Origin: Bacteroidales bacterium
GTDB lineage: Bacteria; Bacteroidota; Bacteroidia; Bacteroidales; UBA932
Direction: 5' to 3'
Assembly (NCBI GenBank): GCA_017395045.1
Contig: JAFPWG010000022.1
Location: 21,410-85,409, forward strand
DNA: 64,000 nt
Both the position numbers and the translations under genes were made by a program. Positions 18,664 through 26,781 of this stretch are shown in pieces; within the stretch, counting starts at the first letter, position 1; each line of letters opens with the position of its first letter. Under the pieces are notes generated by a model. That model was not told where the DNA came from, did not search any database, and saw only the letters and a list, made by a program, of their open reading frames with translations.

Positions 18664-19878
18664 TTAGTCTTGCAGGTCGAGCACGATGTGCATCGTGTCG
18701 CGGGCGATCACGAGCTCCTCGTTGGTGCAGATGAGGGCGGCCTTCACCTTGGAGTCCTCCGTGGTGATGATGGCATCCTCGCCGAAGGCGACATTGGCCT
18801 CGTAGTCCACCTTCAGGCCCAGGTAGGAGAAGTTCTCCAGCACGCGGCGGCGGAGACGGGAATTGTGCTCGCCGATGCCGCCGGTGAAGACGATCAGGTC
18901 CACGCCGTTCATCGCGGCGACATAGGAACCGATGTTCTTGATGATGTCGTAAGTGTACTTCTTGAGGGCGAGTTTCGCCTTGGGATCGCCGTTGTTCGCG
19001 CGGTCATTCAGCTCGCGGCAGTCGGAACTGTATTCGGAAACGCCCAGGAAGCCGGACTTGCGGTTCAGGATGGTGGACATCTCGTCCGGGGTGACACCGA
19101 GCTTGTTCTCGAGATAGATGACGGCATTCGCGTCAATGTTGCCCACGCGGGTACCCATGATCATGCCTTCCAGCGGGGAGAAGCCCATGGAAGTATCCAC
19201 GCACTTGCCGTTCTGGATGGCGCAGATGGAGCTGCCGGCGCCCAGATGGCACGTGATGATCTTGGATTCGTTGACGTCCAGGCCGGCCAGTTTCGCACCG
19301 ACTCCGGCCACGAACTGGTGGCTCGTGCCATGGGCGCCGTAGCGGCGGACGCGGAATTTCTCATAATACTCGTACGGAAGGCCGTACATATAGGCGTAGG
19401 CAGGCATCGTCTGATGGAAAGCCGTGTCGAAAGTCACGACCTGCGGGACCGCAGGAAGGACCTCCTGCATCGCGTGGATGCCCAGCAGGTGCGCCGGATT
19501 GTGGAGCGGAGCGAAATCGCTGCAGAAGGCGATCTTCTCCAGGACATCGTCGTCCACCAGCACGGAACCGGAGAAGAAGTCGCCGCCCTGGACGATGCGG
19601 TGGCCCACCGCCTCGATGTCCTCGAGGGACTTCAGGACGCCGGTCTCCGGGTCGGTCAACGCGGCCAGGATAAGCTGCATGCCCACTTTGTGGTCGGGAA
19701 TCGGGAGGTCTTTCACGATCTTATCGCGGCCTGCGGGGGCATACTGGAGGATGCCGGCGGGAAGACCGATCTTCTCGGCGATACCTTTGGCGATGACGTC
19801 GAAGACATCGTCGTTCTTCATGTCCAGCAACTGGTACTTGATGGAAGAACTTCCACAATTAATGACAAGGATGATCAT
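18664..19878 (-). CDS. ackA: Acetate kinase
   Basis: 404-residue ASKHA-fold kinase converting acyl phosphate plus ADP to the acid plus ATP. Diagnostic AckA motifs are VINCGSSSIKYQ at the N-terminus, RRYGAHGTSHQFV, ITCHLGAGSSICAIQNGK and VFTGGIGEHNSRLR. Length and motifs fit acetate kinase rather than the ~355-residue butyrate kinase. First gene of the ackA-ptb operon, with TATCTTTG at 19923-19916 on the minus strand about 38 bp upstream. It generates ATP at the end of fermentation. Confidence 0.93.
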   Translation of the reverse strand: MIILVINCGSSSIKYQLLDMKNDDVFDVIAKGIAEKIGLPAGILQYAPAGRDKIVKDLPIPDHKVGMQLILAALTDPETGVLKSLEDIEAVGHRIVQGGDFFSGSVLVDDDVLEKIAFCSDFAPLHNPAHLLGIHAMQEVLPAVPQVVTFDTAFHQTMPAYAYMYGLPYEYYEKFRVRRYGAHGTSHQFVAGVGAKLAGLDVNESKIITCHLGAGSSICAIQNGKCVDTSMGFSPLEGMIMGTRVGNIDANAVIYLENKLGVTPDEMSTILNRKSGFLGVSEYSSDCRELNDRANNGDPKAKLALKKYTYDIIKNIGSYVAAMNGVDLIVFTGGIGEHNSRLRRRVLENFSYLGLKVDYEANVAFGEDAIITTEDSKVKAALICTNEELVIARDTMHIVLDLQD

Positions 19879-19915
19879 ATCTTGGTTATTGTTAATAATT
19901 ATCTGCCAATCCTTG

Positions 19916-19923
19916 CAAAGATA
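19916..19923 (-). promoter_or_regulatory. TATCTTTG -7 box for ackA-ptb
   Basis: Exact match to the Bacteroidota -7 consensus in the gap between ackA and the divergent comEC gene. Confidence 0.55.
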
Positions 19924-19961
19924 ACAAATTATTCAGTATTTTCGCAGTAAACTTGTAGGAA

Positions 19962-21032
19962 ATGGCCGGGGCGGAGAACATAGAGGCGTTGGCAGTCCAT
20001 TTCACGGCCGGAGCGGCGGCCGGGGCGTTTCTGCTGCACACTTCCGCCGACCCTTATCTCCTCTCCGGCGGACTCTTCCTGGTCCTTGCATCACTCGTCG
20101 CTTCGGTCGTCCGGACAGAGCGTGAAGCGCTCCTTTTTCCGGCCTTCCTCCTCTGCGGAATGGTGTGCGTACTCACCGACTCCTTTGCGGGCGGCGGTTC
20201 CGAAACGCTGCTGGAGCGCTGGGCCGTCGTCCCGGCTGCGCACCTGCGCGCCTTCATCGACGCCGTTCCCTTCCCTTCCGAAGGAACGGCTCCCCTGCTG
20301 AAAGCCTTCCTGACCGGCGACCGGAGCGGACTGTCCCGGGAGACGGTGCAAACCTTTCGCGAGAGCGGCGCTTCGCACCTGCTGGCTCTGTCCGGCCTCC
20401 ATATGGGAATCCTGTACCTGATGCTCACGAAACTACTATGGCCCGTGGGAAACAGTACCAGAGCCAAGGGGTTCCGGTATGCAGCGGTCCTGTCGGCAGC
20501 CGGCTTTTTCACGCTGATGACGGGCGCTTCCCCGTCCATCGTCCGGGCCTTCCTGTTCATCGCGCTGAACGAGACCACGCGTCTTCTCCACCGGCCCCGA
20601 AGCCCCCTGCGGGTGCTGTCGGCCGCCCTCCTGATCCAGCTTGTCCTGACCCCGTCGGCCATCCGCTCGGTCGGTTTCCAGCTGTCCTACCTGGCGATGG
20701 CGGGCATCTTCCTGCTTTATCCCGTCCTGGAATCCTGGTATCCGGAAGGACTCCGGTTCGACCCGCTGCGCAAGATCTGGCAGGCTGCCGCCCTGTCCGT
20801 CTCGTGCCAGCTATTCACCGGTCCCCTTGTCTGGTACCGGTTCCATTCCTTTCCTTCTTATTTCCTGATTACCAATCTTTTGGCGATGCCGCTCACGACC
20901 CTGCTGATGGGTACGGCGGCAGGAACGCTCATCCTGCAGGCCATCGGATGCTGTCCCGATATCCTGATCCATGCCACGGATGCGCTTTGCAATGTCCTTT
21001 CCTTCGTACTGAGAACGATAGCCAGTCTCTGA
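19962..21032 (+). CDS. comEC: ComEC/Rec2-family channel protein, minimal form
   Basis: 356-residue polytopic membrane protein containing only the competence domain of ComEC, the inner-membrane channel for single-stranded DNA in transformation. The hallmark FRESGASHLLALSGLHMGILYLML is present (about residues 128-150), as are TGASPSIVRAFLF and the C-terminal NLLAMPLTTLLMG. The usual N-terminal OB/DUF4131 part is reduced to a few helices, and the C-terminal metallo-beta-lactamase nuclease domain is absent. The frame ends cleanly at 21032 against convergent apbE, with no lactamase remnant downstream. Confidence 0.85.
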   Translation: MAGAENIEALAVHFTAGAAAGAFLLHTSADPYLLSGGLFLVLASLVASVVRTEREALLFPAFLLCGMVCVLTDSFAGGGSETLLERWAVVPAAHLRAFIDAVPFPSEGTAPLLKAFLTGDRSGLSRETVQTFRESGASHLLALSGLHMGILYLMLTKLLWPVGNSTRAKGFRYAAVLSAAGFFTLMTGASPSIVRAFLFIALNETTRLLHRPRSPLRVLSAALLIQLVLTPSAIRSVGFQLSYLAMAGIFLLYPVLESWYPEGLRFDPLRKIWQAAALSVSCQLFTGPLVWYRFHSFPSYFLITNLLAMPLTTLLMGTAAGTLILQAIGCCPDILIHATDALCNVLSFVLRTIASL

Positions 21033-22088
21033 CTACCTGGCCAGCCGGAAACCCGGCGTGGACCATTCGTCCATCGTCCCGTCTTCCGCCGTAAAGATAA
21101 GATAGCCTTCCACGCCCGAGAGGCCGGTCAGGAGCGTTTTCGCCTCCTCCAGGCCGACGACCATGCACCAGGTGGCCAGGGCATCCGCATCCGCCGCGCC
21201 GTCCGGGCATACGACCGTGGCGCTGAGGAGGTTATGCTGCACGGGATATCCGCTTCGGGGGTCGATGGAATGGGCGTATTTGCGTCCGTCACGGACATAA
21301 AACTTGCGATAGTTGCCGGAGGTGACGATCCCGCACCCGGAACCGTCCGAGGACCAGATTCCGTCGAGTTCGGCCCCCAGTTCGTCCGTTCCGTCATCCG
21401 GACGGTCGAACGGACGGTCCACCCCAACGCTCCAGGACTTTCGGCCGGGATTGAGCCCGTCGCACCAGATCTCACCGATGTCCACGAGCATGTCTTTCAC
21501 GCCGATCGAATAAAGATAGGCCGCCACCAGGTCGCAGGAATAGCCCTGGGCGATGGCGTTGTAATTGAGCACGACCGGCGCATCCGTTCCGTCCAGCCGG
21601 AGGTCGCGGACGGAGAGCATCCCGTTTTCATCAGGCGTCATTTCCGGCTTCAACAGGCGCATCCCGCAAGAAGTCCGGATCCGGGCAACCTCTTCATCGG
21701 ACGGCATTTCCCCGGACTTGAAGCCGAAACCCCAGGCATCGAACACGGGGCCTGCCGCGAAATCGAGCACGCCTCCGGATCGTCCGTACCACCCGTACGC
21801 CTCAAGGTACATCTCCAGGAACAGCCCGTTCGGCCGGATGGTTTCCCCGGCGTTGAACCGCGACAGCAAAGACCCTTTGTTGTAACCGGAAAGGGTGGTA
21901 TCGATGCGCGTCAGGATGGATTCAATGGAATCCCGGACTGTCCCGGGGGCAACGCCGACACCCTTGAGATTCAGCTTTACGGTGTAGGTCCCGCCCTGCG
22001 CATAGCCGGAGACCTGGACATAGCGGTCCCGTTCCCCGCACGACGACAGGAGGAGCAGGACGAGGACGAGAAGGGGCGTTTTTTTCAT
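21033..22088 (-). CDS. apbE: FAD:protein FMN transferase (ApbE) lipoprotein
   Basis: 351 residues. Transfers FMN from FAD onto Thr/Ser of extracytoplasmic flavoproteins such as RNF/NQR subunits. A lipobox (LLLSSC, Cys ~16) follows the signal sequence. ApbE motifs visible are QGGTYTVKL, LNYNAIAQGYSCDLVAAYL (FAD binding), the DIGEIWCDG strand and AHSIDPRSGYPVQ, which holds the metal-binding region, then ADADALATWCMVVG. The start at 22088 is preferred over the longer frame because it opens the signal peptide. It abuts the comEC stop tail to tail. Confidence 0.92.
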   Translation of the reverse strand: MKKTPLLVLVLLLLSSCGERDRYVQVSGYAQGGTYTVKLNLKGVGVAPGTVRDSIESILTRIDTTLSGYNKGSLLSRFNAGETIRPNGLFLEMYLEAYGWYGRSGGVLDFAAGPVFDAWGFGFKSGEMPSDEEVARIRTSCGMRLLKPEMTPDENGMLSVRDLRLDGTDAPVVLNYNAIAQGYSCDLVAAYLYSIGVKDMLVDIGEIWCDGLNPGRKSWSVGVDRPFDRPDDGTDELGAELDGIWSSDGSGCGIVTSGNYRKFYVRDGRKYAHSIDPRSGYPVQHNLLSATVVCPDGAADADALATWCMVVGLEEAKTLLTGLSGVEGYLIFTAEDGTMDEWSTPGFRLAR

Positions 22089-22170
22089 TTCCAGGGCGCT
22101 TGCGGCAAGATAGTTGCACAAAATTAAGATAAAATCACGATATTTGCAGATTGAATCACGAAAGAATTCT

Positions 22171-23127
22171 ATGAAAAGAAGCATTTTGCTCTATATGTCC
22201 CTCGCCCTGGCTGCCGCCCTCGCCCTTTCCTGCAAGAAAGATGAGGAAAAGACGACGACACTCCCCTATCTGTACGGCGTGGACTTCGACCTGCCCGTTT
22301 TCGCCCGTCCCGGCGATTCCTTCACGCTGACTCCTTACGGCGTCTATTATACCGAGGGCGAAGGTGTGGAGAAATACAACTACAAGTGGAAGATCAATAC
22401 TGACAGTTATTCCGATCCGATGGACACGTTCACCTTCACGGCGAACGAGGTGGGCAATTACACGATCTATTGCCAGGCGTCCGACCCGGACGGAAAATAT
22501 TACTCTGTCGCCACTTCCAAACTGCTGATCGTCATCGATCCCGCCTTGGGAAAGACGCTCACCGGAACCGGGATCTCCGCTTCGGACGATCATATCGCCG
22601 ATTCCCGGGACAAAGCCGGGGAAAACGAGTATTTCTATATCCGGAAGGGTAACCTGGACTGGTTCCGCAACAACCTCGCGTGGACCGGTGCCGGCGTAGC
22701 CTACGAGAATTCTGACGTCACTTCCTATCCCCTCGGCCGATACTACACCTGGGACGAGGCGATGACCGCCTGCCCGGCCGGATGGAGGCTTCCTACCGAC
22801 GAAGAATGGGAATCCCTGGGCAACGACGCCGGTGCTTTGTCGGCCGATGCCTACCTGAACAGCCACCGGATGTGGGAGTACTGGCCGGACGTGGCCCGCA
22901 CGAACGACACGAAGATGTCTGTCATCCCTTCCGGCTACACGCTGGTCGGAAAAGACGCTCCTACCTTCAAGCGCCTGTATGACTACGCCGCCTTCTGGAC
23001 CGCGACCGAATCGGCTGACGACCCGTCCGTGGCGCGTTACCGCTATATCTATGTGGAAGAGAATGACGTGAAGGCCACGTACGGAGACAAGTCCTCCCTG
23101 GCCCTGTCCGTTCGTTGCGTTCGCTAA
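22171..23127 (+). CDS. FISUMP-domain lipoprotein
   Basis: 318-residue cell-surface or periplasmic lipoprotein. The signal ends ALALSC (Cys ~18). Residues ~25-125 form an Ig/PKD-like beta domain (YNYKWKINTDSYSDPMDTFTF, a YxW core followed by GNYTIYCQASDPDGKYY). Residues ~150-318 carry the Fibrobacter major-paralogous (FISUMP) pattern: YTWDEAMTACPAGWRLPTDEEW, SGYTL, AAFWTATES and the terminal SVRCVR. Function of these domains is unknown; they are abundant in Bacteroidota surface proteins. A TATTTGC promoter-like box lies at about 22140. It overlaps the convergent lolA-like gene by 4 bp. Confidence 0.85.
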   Translation: MKRSILLYMSLALAAALALSCKKDEEKTTTLPYLYGVDFDLPVFARPGDSFTLTPYGVYYTEGEGVEKYNYKWKINTDSYSDPMDTFTFTANEVGNYTIYCQASDPDGKYYSVATSKLLIVIDPALGKTLTGTGISASDDHIADSRDKAGENEYFYIRKGNLDWFRNNLAWTGAGVAYENSDVTSYPLGRYYTWDEAMTACPAGWRLPTDEEWESLGNDAGALSADAYLNSHRMWEYWPDVARTNDTKMSVIPSGYTLVGKDAPTFKRLYDYAAFWTATESADDPSVARYRYIYVEENDVKATYGDKSSLALSVRCVR

Positions 23128-23651
23128 CGGAGGTCGGTAATCACATACGAAGAGGAGAGCGATTTCACGTCCAGCGTGAAGTCGCTTTTTCCTTTCCTGT
23201 CCAGGAAACGGATATCCTTCAGGACAAAACGGGCGGAGGTATCTTCATCCAGTTCCAAGGTAACGTCCAGGGAATTCTGAGACGAGGAATTCACCTTGAT
23301 ATGGTCCATGTAGGACCGGTAGGAACTGATGAACAGGGCCGGATTCGTGAACAGGTCCTCCTTCTCCACCTTCTCGATCAGGACCTCTTCGGCCTCCCGG
23401 TCGATGCTCCAGCGGGAAACGCCGTCGCTGCGGACTTCCAGGCCGAGGCCCGAAAGCAGGAAGGCATTGTCCTCCACGGTGACTTCGCCGTCGGTGACCT
23501 GCGTCATCGGCTTTCCGTCCTTGGAGAGGCTGTAGGTGTAGTGGAACTGCACGCGGTGGCCCGGTACACGGTCCAGGATGGGGATGGTTCCCTGCGCAAA
23601 GGCTGCGAGGGAGACGAACAGTGCTGCGAAAACCGTTAAAAACCTTCTCAT
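23124..23651 (-). CDS. LolA-like outer-membrane lipoprotein carrier
   Basis: 175 residues with a cleavable signal peptide (FAALFVSLAAFAQG). The beta-rich mature part has the LolA half-barrel pattern: RVQFHYTYSL, GEVTVEDNAFLLSGLGLEVRSDG, WSIDREAEEVLIEK and a C-terminal ARFVLKDIRFL. LolA shuttles lipoproteins through the periplasm; Bacteroidota LolA-like proteins commonly follow ftsK, as here. The start overlaps the ftsK stop by 4 bp (ATGA), so it is translationally coupled. Confidence 0.8.
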   Translation of the reverse strand: MRRFLTVFAALFVSLAAFAQGTIPILDRVPGHRVQFHYTYSLSKDGKPMTQVTDGEVTVEDNAFLLSGLGLEVRSDGVSRWSIDREAEEVLIEKVEKEDLFTNPALFISSYRSYMDHIKVNSSSQNSLDVTLELDEDTSARFVLKDIRFLDRKGKSDFTLDVKSLSSSYVITDLR

Positions 23652-26062
23652 TGTTCTCCGTTCATAAAGTGGCTCAGGATCTGGTCCAGTTCGTTGAAAT
23701 CCTTTACCAGGACTTCCCGCGGCTTGGATCCGTTCTGCGGACCCACGACGCCGGCGGCTTCGAGCTGGTCCATCACCCTACCTGCCTTTGCATAACCCAT
23801 GCCAAGCCGGCGCTGGAGGTCGGAAGTGGAGCCGCGCTGGGACGTCACGATCAGGCGGGCCGCCTCTTCGAAACGCTCGTCCAGCTGCTTCATGTCCACC
23901 ATGCCGCCGCCGGAGCCTTCATCACCTTCGGCAGAAGGCGGTTCAGGCAGGTAATACGGAGTATTGTAAGATTTCTGATAACCGATCTGGCTTCCCACCG
24001 CATCGGTGAGTTCCGCGATTTCGTCATTGCCGATGAGCGCGCACTGGATGCGTTCCATGTCCACCCCGCTGTACAGGAGCATGTCGCCCCGGCCGATGAG
24101 CTTGTCGGCGCCCGGCTGGTCCAGGATGGTGGAAGAGTCGATACGGGAGGTCACGCGGAAGGCGATGCGCATCGGGAAGTTCGCCTTGATGAGGCCGGTG
24201 ATCACGTCCACGGTCGGGCGCTGCGTCGCCAGGATCACGTGCAGGCCGGCGGCACGGCCCTTCTGCGCCAGGCGGATGACCGACGTGGTAATGCTTCGGG
24301 CAATGGCCTTGGATTCAGGACCGGCGCCCACGGACATCGTAAGGTCCGCGTACTCATCGATCACGACGACGATGTACGGAAGGAAACGGTGACCTTCGGT
24401 AGGAAGGAGGTGGCGGTCGCGGTACTTGTCGTTGTACAGCTTGATATTGTTCACCATCGCCTTGTTCAGGAGGGAGTACCGCTCGTCCATCTCCACGCAC
24501 AGGGACTGGAGGACGGCCGCGGCGCTCTTGGCGTTCTTGACGATGGCCTGGTCCCGTTCATCCTGATCGTCGGATGCGGTGGGCAGGACGGCCAGGTAGT
24601 GGTTCAAAAGCTTGCCGTAGGCGGAGAATTCCACCATCTTCGGGTCGATGAAGACGAACTTCAACTCGGACGGGTGCTTCGAATACAGGAGCGAGGACAC
24701 GATGACGTTCAGGCCCACGGACTTACCCTGCTTCGTGGCACCGGCCACCAGCAGATGCGGAGCGTCGGCCAGATCGAACACCTTCACCTTCTGGGAGATG
24801 GTGTAGCCGATGGCGACGGGCAGTTCGGCCTTGCTGTTGCGGAAGGCGTCGTCGTTCAGGAGCTGCTTCAACGGGACGATGGATGCCGTATCGTTCGCCA
24901 CCTCGATTCCCACGGAATCGGACAGGGTGACGATACGTACGCCCTTGGCGTTCAGGGAGATGGCGATATCGTCCTGCAGGGTCTTGATGGAGGATATCTT
25001 CACGCCCGGGGCGGGATAGACCTTGTACAGGGTGACGGTCGGGCCAACGATGGCGGTGACGTCACGGACCTGGATCTTGTAACTCGCCAGGGTCGCGCGG
25101 ATCTTGTTGTTATTGCGGTTCAGTTCGTCCTGCGAGACGACGTGCTGCGAACTGGCATAGTCGCTCAGGATATCCAGCGACGGGAACTTGTAGCGGGGCA
25201 GTTCATCCCGGTTGTTGATGCGCGGGAGCGGCTTGCGGACCTCCTTCGTGAGGGTGTCGTCCGTTTCCACGGTGAATGTGCCTTCCGGTTCATCCTTCAC
25301 TTCGGGAACCTCCTCAGGAACAGCGTCTTCCACTTCCTCAGTCTCTTCCGCCACGGGCTCATACACCGGGTCGGGACGGGAGATGGACGGAGTCCGGCGG
25401 AACGGTTCCGGAGCGACAACCGGCTCCGGCTCCACGAACGGCTCTTCCGCCAGCGGTTCTTCTTCCTCCGGTTCCTCCTCCACCCGGGCCAGGGAGCGGA
25501 AACCTCCGGTCACGAAGTACAGCCAAAGGGCAAGCAGGGCCAGCAGGGCGACGATCGTGACGATCGGACCCACCAGGTTCAGGCAGGAATCCACCAGCGC
25601 GCCGCCGGCACGCCCGCCCAGGCCGCCGCCGAAGACGGTGTCCCAGCCGGCCACCTTCCCGAGGAAGGCCAGGATCCACGAACCCAGGAACGTTCCGGTG
25701 ACACTGGCGACCAGCCATTTACCAAGACGGATCTTGAGCTTGGGCACGGCCCGGCTCAGGGTCCAGGCCACCAGGAAAGCGACCAGCCCGAGGACGGCGA
25801 GGCCGAAACTGCGGGTCACGAGGAAGTGCCCCCAGCGGAAGCCCAGTTTGGAGCCGGCATTGCCGGCATCCACGGCCGGATCCATCATCCGGGGATCCGA
25901 GAGCAGACTCGCGTCCTGCTTCCAGGTGAAGAAATAGGAGCCCACCGCAATGGCGGTGAACAGGGTGAAGAGTCCCAATAGGACAGCGGCGACGATCCGG
26001 TACTCGGACCGCCGCTTCTCGTCCAGGCTCGACCAGTATGCGGAAGGGCTTTGCAGTTTCAT
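23648..26062 (-). CDS. ftsK: DNA translocase FtsK/SpoIIIE
   Basis: 804 residues. Pumps chromosome termini through the division septum. Four transmembrane helices lie in residues ~25-190; an acidic, Pro/Glu-rich linker covers ~190-275; the RecA-like motor follows with Walker A LVAGATKQGKSVGLN and Walker B YIVVVIDEYADLTM. The C-terminal gamma winged helix (RLGMGYAKAGRVMDQLEAAGVVGP) reads the polar KOPS/XerCD cues. Walker A has KQ where many orthologues have GS/GQ. Second gene of the DUF4290-ftsK-lolA operon, coupled to both neighbours by ATGA overlaps. Confidence 0.96.
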   Translation of the reverse strand: MKLQSPSAYWSSLDEKRRSEYRIVAAVLLGLFTLFTAIAVGSYFFTWKQDASLLSDPRMMDPAVDAGNAGSKLGFRWGHFLVTRSFGLAVLGLVAFLVAWTLSRAVPKLKIRLGKWLVASVTGTFLGSWILAFLGKVAGWDTVFGGGLGGRAGGALVDSCLNLVGPIVTIVALLALLALWLYFVTGGFRSLARVEEEPEEEEPLAEEPFVEPEPVVAPEPFRRTPSISRPDPVYEPVAEETEEVEDAVPEEVPEVKDEPEGTFTVETDDTLTKEVRKPLPRINNRDELPRYKFPSLDILSDYASSQHVVSQDELNRNNNKIRATLASYKIQVRDVTAIVGPTVTLYKVYPAPGVKISSIKTLQDDIAISLNAKGVRIVTLSDSVGIEVANDTASIVPLKQLLNDDAFRNSKAELPVAIGYTISQKVKVFDLADAPHLLVAGATKQGKSVGLNVIVSSLLYSKHPSELKFVFIDPKMVEFSAYGKLLNHYLAVLPTASDDQDERDQAIVKNAKSAAAVLQSLCVEMDERYSLLNKAMVNNIKLYNDKYRDRHLLPTEGHRFLPYIVVVIDEYADLTMSVGAGPESKAIARSITTSVIRLAQKGRAAGLHVILATQRPTVDVITGLIKANFPMRIAFRVTSRIDSSTILDQPGADKLIGRGDMLLYSGVDMERIQCALIGNDEIAELTDAVGSQIGYQKSYNTPYYLPEPPSAEGDEGSGGGMVDMKQLDERFEEAARLIVTSQRGSTSDLQRRLGMGYAKAGRVMDQLEAAGVVGPQNGSKPREVLVKDFNELDQILSHFMNGEQ

Positions 26063-26736
26063 TTCTTCTTGCCGTTCTTCTTGTAGTTGACCCAGTTCTT
26101 CTTGCCGCCGTTGTTCCCTCCCCGGTTGAATCCGAGATTCATGCCGGGACGGGCGAAGTTGGCACCGGCGTCGATCTTCGTCAGCTCCAGTCCCTCAGGT
26201 ACTTTCACCCGCCCGCCGGAAAGGCGTTCGATGTCGGCGAAGATGGTCTGGTCGGCCACGGTATCCTTGTTCCAGATCAGGTACTGCTGGCGCATGTAGA
26301 TGGCCAGGGAGCGGATCATCGCCGTCTTCACCTCCCCTTCCGGTTCGGTGGCGATCAGGTCGATGATGCTCTCGATATTGCGGCCGTAGTGCCGGGCCTT
26401 GATGGGCTTCGTGTTCAGCGGAATGGTTTCCGGGCGGCTGTTGATCACTTCCGGCTGCGGCGCGGGATAGGGTGCGTCGATATCCAGGTCATAGCCGGCG
26501 ATCATATACAGGTGGTCCCACAGCTTCTGCTCGAAGTTCTCCTGCTGGTGAACCTGCGGGTTCAGCGTCTCCATCACCTTGACGATGGCACGCGCCTGTT
26601 CCGACCGCTTCGTACGGTCCTCGATGGCTTTCATCTGCTCCACCATCTTCAGGATGTTCCGCCCGTACTCGGGCATCGCCAGTTTCTCGACTTCGGTATT
26701 GTAGTACAGCTTGATGGTATTCTCGTTCGCTTCCAT
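26059..26736 (-). CDS. DUF4290 family protein
   Basis: 225 residues, Bacteroidota-specific. It begins with YYNTEVEKLAMPEYGRNILKMVE, typical of DUF4290, and has helical middle segments. The last ~25 residues are low-complexity Gly/Asn/Lys (NRGGNNGGKKNWVNYKK), suggesting an RNA- or DNA-contacting tail. No catalytic motif is seen. Position directly before ftsK with a 4-bp overlap suggests a cell-cycle or nucleoid link, but this is inference. A TATCTTTG box at 26770-26763 on the minus strand precedes it. Confidence 0.82.
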   Translation of the reverse strand: MEANENTIKLYYNTEVEKLAMPEYGRNILKMVEQMKAIEDRTKRSEQARAIVKVMETLNPQVHQQENFEQKLWDHLYMIAGYDLDIDAPYPAPQPEVINSRPETIPLNTKPIKARHYGRNIESIIDLIATEPEGEVKTAMIRSLAIYMRQQYLIWNKDTVADQTIFADIERLSGGRVKVPEGLELTKIDAGANFARPGMNLGFNRGGNNGGKKNWVNYKKNGKKK

Positions 26737-26762
26737 TCTTCAAAGACATTTTGTATAGTGTG

Positions 26763-26770
26763 CAAAGATA
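26763..26770 (-). promoter_or_regulatory. TATCTTTG -7 box for DUF4290-ftsK-lolA
   Basis: Located 26 bp upstream of the ATG at 26736, in the 45-bp gap after the AddA-like gene. It marks a separate transcription unit. Confidence 0.55.
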
Positions 26771-26781
26771 ATGATTTTTTG

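Noticed and set aside
23621-25981. Plus-strand open frame of 786 codons opposite ftsK
   Set aside because: High-GC shadow frame. The minus strand encodes complete FtsK with all motifs, and the plus product is His/Gly/Arg-rich without any domain. The same reasoning applies to other long frames opposite prfA, mazG, cstA, addA-like, addB-like, sppA and ackA.
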